64,000 bases of DNA from the NCBI GenBank assembly GCA_963930775.1, contig OZ005696.1, forward strand, positions 6,758,001 to 6,822,000, in the 5' to 3' direction. Every line of letters starts with the position of its first letter. Position 1 is the first letter of the stretch. The notes beneath the pieces are model-generated. The model saw only the letters and a program-made list of their open reading frames with translations, had not been told where the DNA came from and did no database searches. Of the stretch, positions 52,701 to 63,107 are shown piece by piece. The translations under genes were made by a program, and so were the position numbers. The stretch comes from Cliona cf. orientalis (Eukaryota > Porifera > Demospongiae > Clionaida > Clionaidae).

Positions 52701-55160
52701 ATGTCCTCGTAGGAGAAGTATCGAGAGGCATTACTGAAATCATCGTAGATTGGAAACCAAGAGTGGTTTTGTTCAGTTTCGTTTATCATGGGGAAATAGT
52801 TTCCATCGCAAACGTCATCGCTACCGGATTGACCCAGCTTGGTCAGCGAGTAAATGATGATAGCAAAAATTGTGACAAATCGAGCAGATCCGAGTACCAC
52901 TTGCACCGCCACCTGCTCCTTGAGGTCGAGGATGGAGAGAAATGTCACGATCACTCCGAAGAGAAACAGAGAAAAGTAGTAAGAATCTCTGCAGCCCTCG
53001 GTTGGCGGGAGAATGTGGTGGTGAAAGGCACTGTCGTCACAGACCTCCATCCGGCCAAAGTTGAAGGGTATGTTGGAAGACCATGCTGACCCCGCCACTG
53101 AAGCATAGGACCAGTTCCCAAGCAAACTGTAGAATGTGAATAGGATGAGATAGGCATACTTGAACCATTTCCCAACGAATATCTGACTCAGTTCCACAAT
53201 TTCAAATTTGCGGTATTTGCTGATCAGGTAGTCCGGGGATGAATCATGACCGATGGATACGACTGATCCTTTGCCACCACCATTGCTGATGCTCATCTTG
53301 CTATGAGACTCCACTGCCTGTGTATACATACATGTATAGTTATAATTGAATTTTTGTGTGTTGAGTAACTGGAGCTATGCATGATAACTAATTATTATAC
53401 GGAAGAGTAACTCGAGACTGCCTAACTACCCCATATAGTATTATACCAATAGTTAAGTTTTGCACAAGACATCAACTTAGTAACAATTACAACACAGTAT
53501 TCCACAAAATTGCACGTATCTTGTGAAGTATCAATTTTAGTTTTTGAAGGCTCTCGTGCAAGGCCAGGGTTCTTTGACTCTTATACCAAAGGCCTAGTGA
53601 CTTTGCTGCATGTGACCATGTATTTCTGTAGTTGATTGACCAACGAGGAGAGCCACAAAGTGAGCCAGAGATCCTTATCAACGCCAGGTGGCCCGGCCAT
53701 CTAATTTTTTTTTCCCCTGAAGAACTATGGCCAGCTTAGCCCTGCCCTGTGAACTGACGGCCCAATCCAATGGCCATGGTCTTTATTGAGACCTACCTAT
53801 GAAGTTAATACATCTATTTTGCTTCATTGTCATTACTATAATGCACATAATATTATCATTTGCTTGGGAAGAGCAAAATGGTGTGGTCAACTAATAATTC
53901 CTGTGGGCATTAGCGTCGTAGGCAGGCCATCTCGATTTTTCGCGCATACATTCAAAAATGTGGGAGTGTCTGATACGAAGATAGCGTGTATGGAGATTAA
54001 TTTTATCAAACACAGCATTGAGATACCAGATGCCTAAAATTTCAATTTTACACTGGGAAGGCCTTATTAGCAGTCAATAGCAGCAGTTGTCACTTGCTAA
54101 TTAGATGATCAACACGTACTAATTTGGAAGCCAATTGTGTTTGATCTTCACTCTGAAGTAAGTACAGCTGAACTCTCCTTTGAGAGCAAGACAAAGATAC
54201 ATGTACGTACATTACTACTGAGCAATGCATTTTTGGCTTGTTGGCCAGTTTCTCCAGTGTCCTGGCCAGTGTTGACTTTTAATATGGAGGGGAAAATAGT
54301 CAGCTAAATAAGCTGCTTTTTGAAAACCATGCACATCAAGTATCAAATCAACCACCCCTGTGTGTACTTTATAAATCCCTATGGGGTCGAGATTTTACTC
54401 TCTGTAAGCTCGTGATGAGTACCAACCTAGCCTCATACCCATGCAGCCCTATTCCTAATTTACAACTTGGAAATGTTGGGAAAGTACGAACAGACTTTGT
54501 GTTTTTGGGCCAATCTGTGGAAGTATCAAACATCAGTATCCACTAACAACAATCACCCTAACTTATCAAGACATGGGAAATGGGCCTGGGAATGACAGTA
54601 CTCATACCGAATTAACAGAGGTATTAAAACAGTCTGCATTCATGGACAATGAATAACAATGAAGCCTGGAAGCAAGGCTCCTACGGTATATAAATTTATC
54701 TGTTGTATGATCGTGAGGAAAACCTGATCACAGGCTACTAAAATACCTGTCAGAACATGTTAATGGGTGAGGGCAGGCAGATTTTTATGTTTTGGGGGGG
54801 GGGGGGGGGGGGGGGGGTGGCTGGATGCAGGAAAGCAGCTGTGTGCACCATCCCTCAGGCCAGCTGTATTGCGCTTAAAAATTAATAATTAATGCGCATA
54901 CTGACTCGGAGAAATTATGTGCATACCTGAGCTCTGGCCATGATCTCTATGAGCCATCTTGCTGTCACCCAGGCGGAGAAGGCCGTGATGATCAGAGTGG
55001 GAATAGCAGCCAGGTAGCCACTGTAGAAGAACGAGTACGGAACTCCGAGGAATCCAGTCCCGATGCAGTAGTTGACCAGAAAGAAGTAGCCCAAGACGAT
55101 GTTGACCGTTTTAGGCTCGCCGTCCGCTCGATTGCTCTCCCAGACTTTCCACCATGCCAT
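49773..55160 (-). CDS. AAAP-type amino-acid transporter, copy 5
   Basis: Exons 55160-54927, 53317-52469 and 50366-49773 encode about 558 residues with the family's fixed intron positions. It begins MAWWKVWESNRADGEPKTVN, with GTGFLGVPYSFFYSGYLAAI in the first segment. Exon 2 carries VELSQIFVGKWFKYAYL, YYFSLFLFGVIVTFLS and SSLTHPVKQKKYIHWM. Exon 3 carries YYLIFFPSLDVMSAYPL, the ITGRDT motif and FIGPDKVSCQ. Intron 1 (1609 bp) contains a 24-bp poly-G run and intron 2 (2102 bp) contains a LINE fragment. It is head-to-tail with copy 4 and opposite in direction to copies 1-3. Confidence 0.75.
51109..51956 (-). pseudogene. 5'-truncated non-LTR retrotransposon (LINE) reverse-transcriptase end
   Basis: The open minus-strand frame from about 51956 to 51219 encodes the C-terminal part of a LINE reverse transcriptase: NWIDSNCLSLQPAKC, VKYLGVHISSDLTWSPHI, LYKSFIRPHLEYCSIVWDP, IEKVQRFG and the NLLPAEAL-type tail. 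An A-rich tail (T run at 51111-51121 on the plus strand) marks the 3' end. It is 5'-truncated as usual for target-primed insertion, and the open frame suggests it is fairly recent. It lies in intron 2 of transporter copy 5, in the same orientation as the gene. Confidence 0.85.
54794..54817 (+). repeat. Poly-G tract, 24 bp
   Basis: A run of 24 G in intron 1 of transporter copy 5 (a C run on the coding strand), close to the exon 1 donor. Confidence 0.9.
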
Positions 55161-55278
55161 CTTGAAATTTCACGCGAGCTTCTGTTTGGGCTATTGCCCA
55201 ATTGCGTGGGCCATTGGTTGAGATAATCTGTGTCAGCAAGAATGGGCTTGGGGTGGGGCTGAAAACGCGCGCGCGCGA

Positions 55279-55296
55279 TGACCACAAGCTCCACCC
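55279..55296 (+). promoter_or_regulatory. 18-bp motif shared by two promoters, site 1
   Basis: TGACCACAAGCTCCACCC, preceded by a CGCGCG run, lies about 120-135 bp upstream of the ATG of transporter copy 5. The identical 18-mer is upstream of the CARD-caspase gene. Regulatory function is inference; it could be a repeat fragment. Confidence 0.35.
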
Positions 55297-55432
55297 CGTA
55301 CCCGGAGCAAGTGGAGGGATTAGGTAAAGGTCGTCGGACGAAAAAGGGGTCTAGGGTACCGGTATTGCTTGATATATCGATAGACTACTAGTACTAGACT
55401 ACGTATGCATATACCGTCACGAAATGTTCTTG

Positions 55433-56159
55433 CAGTGGCTGATTCAGGGTGGTTCCTAGGGTTCCATGGAACCCCCCTTTGGGCTGTACCTAGCACTAAG
55501 AATAGCGATTCCGGACGATCGACCTGTGGCAATAAAAGCAGCCATAACTTGGCAACGGATTTAGCTATGAACAGGAAACACAAACCAAGAGTTAGCTGAG
55601 TGAATGGCCTTTCTCCTGAACCTTGAACCAAGCGAATCGGTTGACCACACGCTTTGCGATTTCGATTTTTAGCTCTACGGAAATTTGTATGCAAAAATCT
55701 GTTTTAGTGCGTAACTCGAACAAGCTTTATTCTTTCAACAGGAAACACCCAGAGCTGAATAGGCCTCGTCGAGAGGAAGCTATCGACACCTTAACCGTAT
55801 GAATTGCTATCGCCCCCACTTTGCGATATCGAGCCGAAAATCGGGCGTCCGGAATCGCTACTAAGAAGTACCATGAGTACTGATGTTAGGCTATGAAGTA
55901 CTGATTGATAGACTAAATGGAACCCCCTCTCTGTCTACAGAACTAACAAAACTACTGCCATGGCTCACCTTAGCATGCTTTAGCAGAAAACTCGTTCAAA
56001 AACAGATCGATTGGACTAGTAGGACTGATAGTTTCTCTCCAAAACGATCGAAATGGGCGTGGTTTTGCCTCAAAGTGGGCGTGGTTTCAAAAATTTCTCG
56101 CGCGCGCGCGCAACCATACTATTGGAACCCCCCTTCACAAAATCCTGGATCCGCCACTG
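55433..56159. mobile_element. MITE with CAGTGGC(G/T)GATYCAGG ends and 5-bp TSD
   Basis: It starts CAGTGGCTGATTCAGG and ends with the reverse complement of CAGTGGCGGATCCAGG. Both ends continue into a GGGTTCCA/TGGAACCCCCC-type block. It is flanked by the direct repeat TCTTG. The end sequence is one I know from many animal cut-and-paste non-autonomous elements. The interior contains broken short repeats only. It lies between transporter copy 5 and the CARD gene. Confidence 0.75.
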
Positions 56160-56305
56160 TCTTGTAAATAGAAACGTTGTTCCATAAATATAGGCTAATG
56201 CGCTGCGCTGGTAAAAATTGCTACGAGCCAGACAGAGAACCTGATCTATCCTCCTACCCAGGCCATTCAGGAGGAAGCTGAGACAGATCCTCGGACAGAT
56301 CAAGA

Positions 56306-56635
56306 ATGGCTAGCGGACGAAATACGCCGGAATACCTAACGATCGTTGCCAAAACAGATTATCTTCGCCTTGCCCTTCAAAATGACCTTATTTCAATCGG
56401 TGGTTCTCTCGTGGCTTGTGGATTCATTTCTCCTGATCAGTACTCCAGGTTGACAAATGGAATGTTCACAGAATCGGAGCGTGCTGCAGATTTGGTACAG
56501 TGGATACAGAACAAGGTTCAACAAAATGCTCAAAACTACCGCACATTCATCGGAGTGCTGCAGCAGGACACAATGCAGTATTCCGACGCTCTGACAACCC
56601 TTCAAGAAGAGTTCGCCCAGAAACGAAAACTTTAA
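56306..56635 (+). CDS. CARD-only protein, truncated paralog of the adjacent caspase
   Basis: 109 residues, ATG at 56306, stop TAA at 56633. The whole product is a CARD: a six-helix-type sequence with LRLALQNDLISIGGSLVACG, DLVQWIQNKVQQNAQNYRTF and IGVLQQDTMQYSDALTTLQ. It closely matches residues 1-107 of the caspase encoded 4.4 kb downstream, including the 5' untranslated and flanking coding-start sequence. Where the caspase exon 1 runs into its donor, this copy reaches a stop five bases before a GTATGA. Beyond it, a transposon occupies the place of the remaining exons. CARD-only proteins elsewhere act as decoys that bind CARD partners. Whether this one is expressed or merely a truncated duplicate is unknown. 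Confidence 0.7.
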   Translation: MASGRNTPEYLTIVAKTDYLRLALQNDLISIGGSLVACGFISPDQYSRLTNGMFTESERAADLVQWIQNKVQQNAQNYRTFIGVLQQDTMQYSDALTTLQEEFAQKRKL

Positions 56636-57004
56636 AGGTATGATCAACATCTTTAATACAGTCGCGCTCACAGTATTATGCCTGGGATAGCTACCCGGTG
56701 TCACAGGGTAGGACCTCCGGGTGAAATCTCCTCCCCCGGAGGTAACGGTCTAAGAAAATTTTCTCCGCCCGGAGACTTCGTACGTTCATACTTCCAGGGC
56801 TTGGGCTCCGCCCCTAGGGCAAAACCTCCGGGCATGTGTACGCGGGTGCGCGCGCTGTGTGCGGACATTACGCGCCAAAATTTGACCTTCCAATAAACCT
56901 GGCTACTCAGTAGGTGTCAAGGATTCTATAAAAGCAGGGTGGCAGCATGAGCAACACACAGTATTCATATGAACTTCAAAGCATCCAACTATATACCACT
57001 TTAA

Positions 57005-57127
57005 CTCATCAAGGACATCGACTCATCAAGGACATCAACTCTTCAAGGACTTCAAAGGACTACATCACTCTTCGCTGCAATCAAGGACATCGACTCATCA
57101 AGGATATAGACTCTTCAAGGACAGGTA
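57005..57127 (+). repeat. Short minisatellite, CATCAAGGACATCGACT-like units
   Basis: About seven imperfect units of 15-18 bp (TCATCAAGGACATCGAC, CTTCAAGGAC variants) lie inside the transposon, upstream of the integrase remnant. Confidence 0.7.
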
Positions 57128-57137
57128 CGTTGTTGAG

Positions 57138-58152
57138 AACAACCTACTCTATGTTGAGGTTATTGACAAAATAGTTGACCTGGTGCGAAAGCGTCGAGTG
57201 ATTGTGAAGGAGGAGTAAAAAAGCAGATTTTAAGAATGTGCCACGATGGCATTGACGGAATGCACTTTGGTAGGGACAAAACCTATGGCAAGGTATAGCG
57301 TAAAGTGCCAATTATCGACATACGGTTTTCTCCCGCGTATGCTGTTGCTTAGGAACATCGCCTGAACTTCGAACTTGGACCAAAAGGTAGGGGGTCGCCA
57401 GGGCTACAAGTACCTAAAGTCTCAGGGGGCTGCCTATCAAAATACGTCTGCAATGGCAATTTTAGCTTATAATTGCGAATGCCAGTTATCAACAGTCGGT
57501 ACGTATTATCGGCACACCGTATACTTTCAATACAATCAATTATCGTCACTTGGAGCTTTGTCATCACAGTGCATGCAATCCAAGAGTAAGAAAATTATAT
57601 AAAAAATACCAGCAGGTGCATAATCATGAGCCCTAACTACTGAGACAACTTCATGTTCATAGGTGAGCTTGTTCGATCTTTATCGTTTTTTCAATCTTGG
57701 CAGAAGCGCCTCGGGAACGGCACCATCGCGTCTTTGCCCCTGTATTGAGAAAGTAAGACACTGTGAGGGTCATCTTATCATAAATGAAGCAAAACTTACC
57801 TTCAAAAGTCCAGCCTGAAGCACAGAAGCGAGTCGCGATCGACCACGCGAAGTTATTATTAAACGCGCCACGCCCACTGCCTATACTAAGGCCCTATGTC
57901 GATAATCGATACCCGTATTTCCGATAGTTGATACCTGTCGGTAATTGGCACATTACGCTATCATTGTTTAGAAACTTACTTATATCATCATTCCAGATTG
58001 TAGACGAGTTCTACTGGAAAGGAATTCATGGAGATGTGCAAGAATTTTGCAAGCGGTGTGACGAGTGTGATAACTGGAGTCACATGGACTGTGCAGGACT
58101 GAACAATGTTCCTCGTGGAGACTGGTTTTGTCATAAATGTTGTAAATGTTGA
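57138..58152 (+). pseudogene. Integrase HHCC finger fused to PHD finger, broken
   Basis: 57138-57215 reads LLYVEVIDKIVDLVRKRRV and ends at a TAA. After a 1-base frame change, 57224-57292 reads QILRMCHDGIDGMHFGRDKT and YGK, the His-His half of an integrase zinc finger. A GT donor at 57293 and an AG acceptor at 57995-57996 then join to IVDEFYWKGIHGDVQEFC, the Cys half. The frame continues directly into CDECDNWSHMDC, VPRGDWFCHKC and a stop at 58150. The catalytic D,D-35-E core of the integrase is missing, so this is an internally deleted, non-functional derivative. The finger resembles those of KRBA2/GIN1-like domesticated integrases. Confidence 0.7.
57305..57951. mobile_element. MITE nested in the integrase intron
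   Basis: It starts GTGCCAATTATCGACA and ends with the reverse complement of GTGCCAATTACCGACA. It is 647 bp, with no ORF of note. Without it the host intron (57293-57996) would be 57 bp, a normal size here. Confidence 0.7.
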
Positions 58153-58837
58153 TGTTTTCATCTACTCATGATCATGTAATGACTGATATCTACCGTATTT
58201 CTCTTCATGCATAATTAATTATTATTTCAATATTCCACAATATTATAGTTGTTACAACTTAAGTGCATGCAGACATCAAGTGGCTATGTACAGACACACA
58301 GGGGAGATGCCTTGTGAAGTTTGGTAGGGAGGAGGTTTTACCCTGGAGGGGGAGATAATTTACTAGGATACTCTCTCTGGGGGGAGAATTTGTACTTAGG
58401 ATATTCTCTCCCCCGGAGGAAATTTCCAGGGGGAGGTTCTACCCTGTGACATATTACATAATGCTGGCCCATCCTCTGATCAGACGACCTTTACCCATTC
58501 TCTCCAGATGGAGTGGGTAAAGGTCGTTGGGAGAAAAGAAGTGATTTTCCGACATACTTTTCGAGTTTCACCTCCATTCATCATTTTAATTTTGCTACAT
58601 AAATTTGAATGTTAGTTTCTTGTCACCTCCCGTGTCTGTTGCAACACCAGCTGCACCTCTTTTGGTAATTATTATTTGAGCAGTTCTAGGAAACACACCC
58701 TCAAAATGCCGTAATCATTAAATAATGAATAATGAATAATGACCACCCACCCACATAGAAATATAAAATGGGTGGAAGAGAACTAATAATGTAATTAAAT
58801 TTTGATTGGCCTAAATAATATCCGGGCCATCGGATCC

Positions 58838-59158
58838 TAGTCTCGTGCTCAGCCCCCTTCATGCACGCGCGAGAAAGGGTCTGGTGAAAAGGGTCGTACT
58901 ACCGTGTCCCCACATTGAAAATCGAACGTGGCCAATCAGACAAGTTGCAGTAGCGTATATTGGAATGTAATCGTCTATTGCACGCATGCGCCCGACCTAT
59001 TGCTATATTATATAGCTATGCGCGCGCACGGTATGGTTTATTTCTTATTTAACGCACACCAAAACGACAATTATTGCATTCCAGAGGGACACGGTAGTGT
59101 GGCCCTTTTCACCAGACCCTTTCTCGCGCGTGCATGAAGGGGGCTGGGCACGAGACTA
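58838..59158. mobile_element. Foldback element with TAGTCTCG ends, copy 1
   Basis: The left arm (TAGTCTCGTGCTCAGCCCCC, then GCACGCGCGAGAAAGGGTCT) is repeated in reverse complement at the right end, with about 80-bp arms. Its interior is short. Confidence 0.8.
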
Positions 59159-59173
59159 ATCGGATCCCTACGT

Positions 59174-59523
59174 TAGTCTCGTCCCCAGCCCCCTTTCACG
59201 CACGCAGAGAGAAGGGGTCTGGCCAAACGTGTATAGGGCCTGTGTCGCCAAGGAATGTATGACGACACGTATTTATGGTGTGCGTGAATAAGAAACACGA
59301 ATAAATTAACATTCCTTTGGATACCGATGGTTATAATATTTCGTACGAATGTGCACACGCACAATCATTAATATGCATTCCGTTCATGCCCGCGCAATCA
59401 TGTGACTTGATCTGTGCATCTGATTGGCACGCATTGTACGTTGCACAGGCGACACCGGCCCTATACACGTTTGGCCAGACCCCTTCTCTCCACGTGCGTG
59501 AAAGAGGGCTGGGCACAAGACTA
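59174..59523. mobile_element. Foldback element with TAGTCTCG ends, copy 2
   Basis: The same family as the element 15 bp upstream (TAGTCTCGTCCCCAGCCCCC at the left, inverted at the right), but with the interior in the opposite orientation. The two copies therefore stand head to head. Short open frames across the arms are by-products of the repeat. Confidence 0.8.
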
Positions 59524-60184
59524 CGACTCTATGATATTCTGGACTACTGATTTGATGTCGCCATTCTTTTTTGTTTGAATCGCCATGGTTACTGTGTGGA
59601 GCTCAACTACGCGCATTGCGCGTTCTGGCGCAGTGGAATACCGTGAATTATTCTACGCTAATTGACCAATCAGATTACAGTATTAGTACTATACTATATA
59701 ATAATTATAATTATCGTATGGTCTAATTATTCGTTTACATAGAAATGTATGGAGAAAGTAATTTCAAACACGTTTTGATAAAAACCCGTATCATCCCCTG
59801 TTTGACCCCGTATCACTGCGAGTTTGACCAGTACCACTGTGAGTTTGAAAGAGTAGCTATCTGCTCTGTAACCAAGTATGAAGAACAGTGTTAGCGATAG
59901 GTGTCCAGGCTATCTACGCTCGCTAGTCACGCCGTTATCGGCATGCTACGAAGAGTGCTCAGTTCGGATATCGATGCGGTGGCACCTGCCGACGGTCTTC
60001 GTTGTGTTGCCGTGTGGTATCTATAGTGAACAGTGCTTCTTGTTCGTTCATTCATCGTTGGACGGTCGCCGTTGCTAGCTATCTAGCTACGTTCGAAATT
60101 GATTTTGCTTCCAGGGGGTGTGGCTATGCCAGTCCGAGCTGTTCGACCCATCTCAGGTTCGCAATGGCACCATACGATAAAATC

Positions 60185-60327
60185 GTTATTACCATAGTAG
60201 AACGCGATACCTGGGAAACATCACTCGTTCATTGCCTTAGTATTGTTACTCGTGCTTCGCACTCGTAACAATACTCGGCAATGAACTCGTGATATTTCCC
60301 GGTATCGCGTTCTACTATGGTAATAAC
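60185..60327. repeat. 143-bp near-perfect palindrome
   Basis: Arms of about 65 bp (GTTATTACCATAGTAGAACG at one end, its reverse complement at the other) face each other around GTGCTTCGCAC. It contains no gene and lies 430 bp upstream of the CARD-caspase. Confidence 0.9.
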
Positions 60328-60677
60328 TATATATTATTCTTGTTGTGTCTTTTTCTCCAGTAACTTGAAGACATACTGTGGCCTCATGGATCACTCTTCA
60401 CCACAGAGACAGTGTCATGAGACAGATTCAGACTTTTGATCAAGTAACTGCATACTTGCACAACTACACAAGTAACGTATTGTCGTAGCTAGTCAATTTT
60501 CATGGTCCAGCACACATACAACAATGTTAATATCCTTTGTCTTACGATGGCATTTATATCTATTATTGTGATATTATTGCAATACAGTGGAATGTTATCC
60601 CTTATAAATTTAATGGAGTCTGATTGAGCTCTCGGTTCCACTGCAAACGTGCAGTTGCGTGCCATACGTACGCGCGG

Positions 60678-60695
60678 TGACCACAAGCTCCACCC
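60678..60695 (+). promoter_or_regulatory. 18-bp motif shared by two promoters, site 2
   Basis: TGACCACAAGCTCCACCC, after CGCGCGG, is 66-83 bp upstream of the CARD-caspase ATG. It is identical to the motif at 55279-55296, near transporter copy 5 but in the opposite orientation relative to its gene. Confidence 0.35.
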
Positions 60696-60760
60696 ACAAC
60701 CTGTAGGCGTGGACCAAAATGTGCTGCACTGGCAAAAATTGGCTGATGACGTGATGAGCA

Positions 60761-63107
60761 ATGGATGGCGGACGAAATACGCCAGAATACCAAACAATCG
60801 TTGCCAAAACAGAGTATCTTCGCCTTGTCCTTCAAAATGATCTTATTTCGATCGGTGGTTCTCTCATGGCTTGTGGGTTCATTTCTCCTGATCAGTACTC
60901 CAGGTTGAGAAACAGAATGTTCACGGAATCGGAGCGTGCTGCTGACTTGGTACATTGGATACAGGACAAGGTTCAAGGGAATGCACGAAACTACCACACA
61001 TTCATCGGAGTGCTGCAGCAGGACACAATGCAGTATTCCCACGCTCTGACAACCCTTCAAGAAGTGTACACCCAGAAACAACAAGGTATCTCTTAAATCA
61101 TTATAAATTATATTATTATTACCAGTATTAAAAACCCAAGTAAAATCAAATTTAGTAGTAAAATGTAGCAGTGGCCAGTACAGACTATTCAGGCTTTCAG
61201 TGGATAAGCTAGCTTTACCAGATAGGCTTAGGCCAAAGCTTGGTTGATTTCGAAACTAGCTTATGATGCTCCAGAGCTCAGTACAGTGTCGTGTATATAT
61301 GTCGGGAGTTTCCTGGTTTGGGATTTCCCCAGACCAGGAAACCATTAAACGTGGGTGATTATTAAAGTAATTAGGTCTAATGCATTTATTGCAGTCAACA
61401 AGGGAACTCAGCCCAAGCCAACGCCACCACCAAGTAAGTTATCCTACCACTTGATTAATGTGAATAATTACTCCATTATCACATCGATATTCCTACAGGC
61501 AATACTCCTTCAGCAGTGCCTGTTGTTTCTCCTATACCAGTACCTGTACAAGTGCCAGGTTAGTTACAATTTTTGCCATCATGCCCTAGACATAATTGTT
61601 CTAATGGAAATGCATCTCTAATATTCACACAGCTGCTCAACCAGTAGTGGTTGATTTCACACCAAACTTATCCGATGATGAATTCATGAGCTACTTGAAG
61701 AAGGAAGGACTGACAACCAAAGATTGTGAGATCATGAAAGGTAACTTATCATAGACAATAATAATTGATATTCTTAATGACAAAAAATATTATGTTAACA
61801 GCGAATGGAATTGGAGCTAAGACATTTGCGACTGATTTTGGAGATAGTGATATCAGTAGTGCCGAGCTTGGTTTCACTTTTGGAGGAAAGAAAGTCCTCA
61901 GGCGGTTGCTCAGGGTATGTATGGCAATAACTAGTCTATGAAACTTAAACGTCACTAATACCTTGTGGTTCATAGGATCGATCGACTGGTGTAGGCGGCC
62001 AGACAATAGAACCAATCGGTAAAGTACAACTACATGTACATATAGAATTAACTTTGTGTAAGTTAGGCTGCATGTATAATATTATTGTAAGCATGCACCA
62101 GTATTAAATTAATGATGGTATTATTTGTGCATCATCACAATGCAACCCACAATTGCCCCTTACCGTCAGCTCAGTAGCCAGTAGTTTTTGCATCACAAAA
62201 ATTGGGTAGTGAGTTAAATTAATGTTATTTTGCCATAGAATTTAATGAGAATGACAAGAAGCAAATTTCCATCGATGGAGATGGTGAAGACATCCCTGTG
62301 GACTATTTCGACCCTTACGGAATTGATCGTTCTACGCTGCATCCGGTACGATTCAGCTTTGGTGTAGTGAACCCTAAGCAGGGTGTGAAGGTCAGCATTG
62401 TGGACGAGTATGACATGTCAAAGTTTCCCCACGGCATTGCACTGATCATCAATAATGAGTCTTTTGAAGGCAAACAAAAGCGTATAGGCACCGCTGTGGA
62501 CCAGCGACATCTCACTCATGCCTTCAGGTATCTTGGCTACAACGTTGAAGTCCACAAAGAAGTCGATTCCGAGCGAATGATGGCTATCATGAGTGAAATG
62601 GGAAAGAGAAATCATGATCAATGCGATAGCTTTGTTTGCTGCATCCTCTCCCATGGCACTGCTGGACATGTTTTTGGCACTGATGATAAAAAAGTCTCCC
62701 TTGATGCCCTCACGCAGAAAATCGACGCTCAACGCTGCCCCTCCCTTCGCAATAAACCGAAGCTGTTCTTCCTTCAAGCTTGCCGTGGTGAATTGCAAGA
62801 AATGACGGTGGCAGTTGGATCAGATGGTGATATCCGAGCAACTCCTGACGAAATTCCTCAGACTGCGGATTTCTTCTTTGGCCATGCCACTCCACTGGGC
62901 CACGTAGCGTGGAGGGATTTCAACCATGGCTCCTGGTACATATCCGAGCTATGCCGTACCCTGTGTGAGATGAGCACTTATGCCTCGCTGAATGACATCA
63001 TGACACAAGTCTGCTCCCGTGTCGCCAGTGGAGAGAAGTACAAAACGATTGGCTACAAAATGACCCCTGAATCGACGACACGTCTTCAAGGAAATGTATA
63101 TTTCTGA
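60761..63107 (+). CDS. CARD-SAM-like-caspase protease
   Basis: Seven exons (60761-61085, 61395-61433, 61499-61558, 61633-61740, 61802-61914, 61976-62018, 62239-63107) encode about 518 residues. All junctions are GT-AG with consistent phase. Residues 1-100 form a CARD and 109-148 a Pro-rich linker. Residues 154-215 (LSDDEFMSYLKKEGL, IGAKTFATDF, ELGFTFGGKKVLRRLL) have the pattern of a SAM-like five-helix domain. Residues about 270-518 form the caspase. Visible active-site features are Arg311 in RIGTAVD, His368 in CILSHGTAGH, Cys411 in FLQACRG, and the p10 element AWRDFNHGSWYISELCRTL. DIRATPDEIPQTADFF gives likely processing sites between subunits. It should be a cytosolic initiator-type Cys protease acting in cell death or innate signalling after CARD-driven clustering. 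Confidence 0.88.

Larger units (their letters stand above)
56699..58451 (+). mobile_element. Ginger-like DNA transposon with integrase and PHD pieces
   Basis: The left end TGTCACAGGGTAGGACCTCC and the right end (reverse complement TGTCACAGGGTAGAACCTCC) match at 19 of 20 positions, and subterminal CTCCCCCGGAGG-type motifs follow on both sides. The 1753-bp interior encodes, on the plus strand, a retrovirus-like integrase zinc finger and a PHD finger. TGTNR termini with an integrase of this type are known of Ginger elements. No convincing target-site duplication is visible. It is inserted directly downstream of the CARD-only gene. Confidence 0.7.

Noticed and set aside
57005-57127. Repeat cluster that could be taken for a CRISPR array
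   Set aside because: Units are imperfect, without unique spacers, and the genome is eukaryotic; it is a minisatellite.
58928-59550. Several short open frames over the foldback pair
   Set aside because: They run through the inverted arms and loops of the transposons and have no conserved product.
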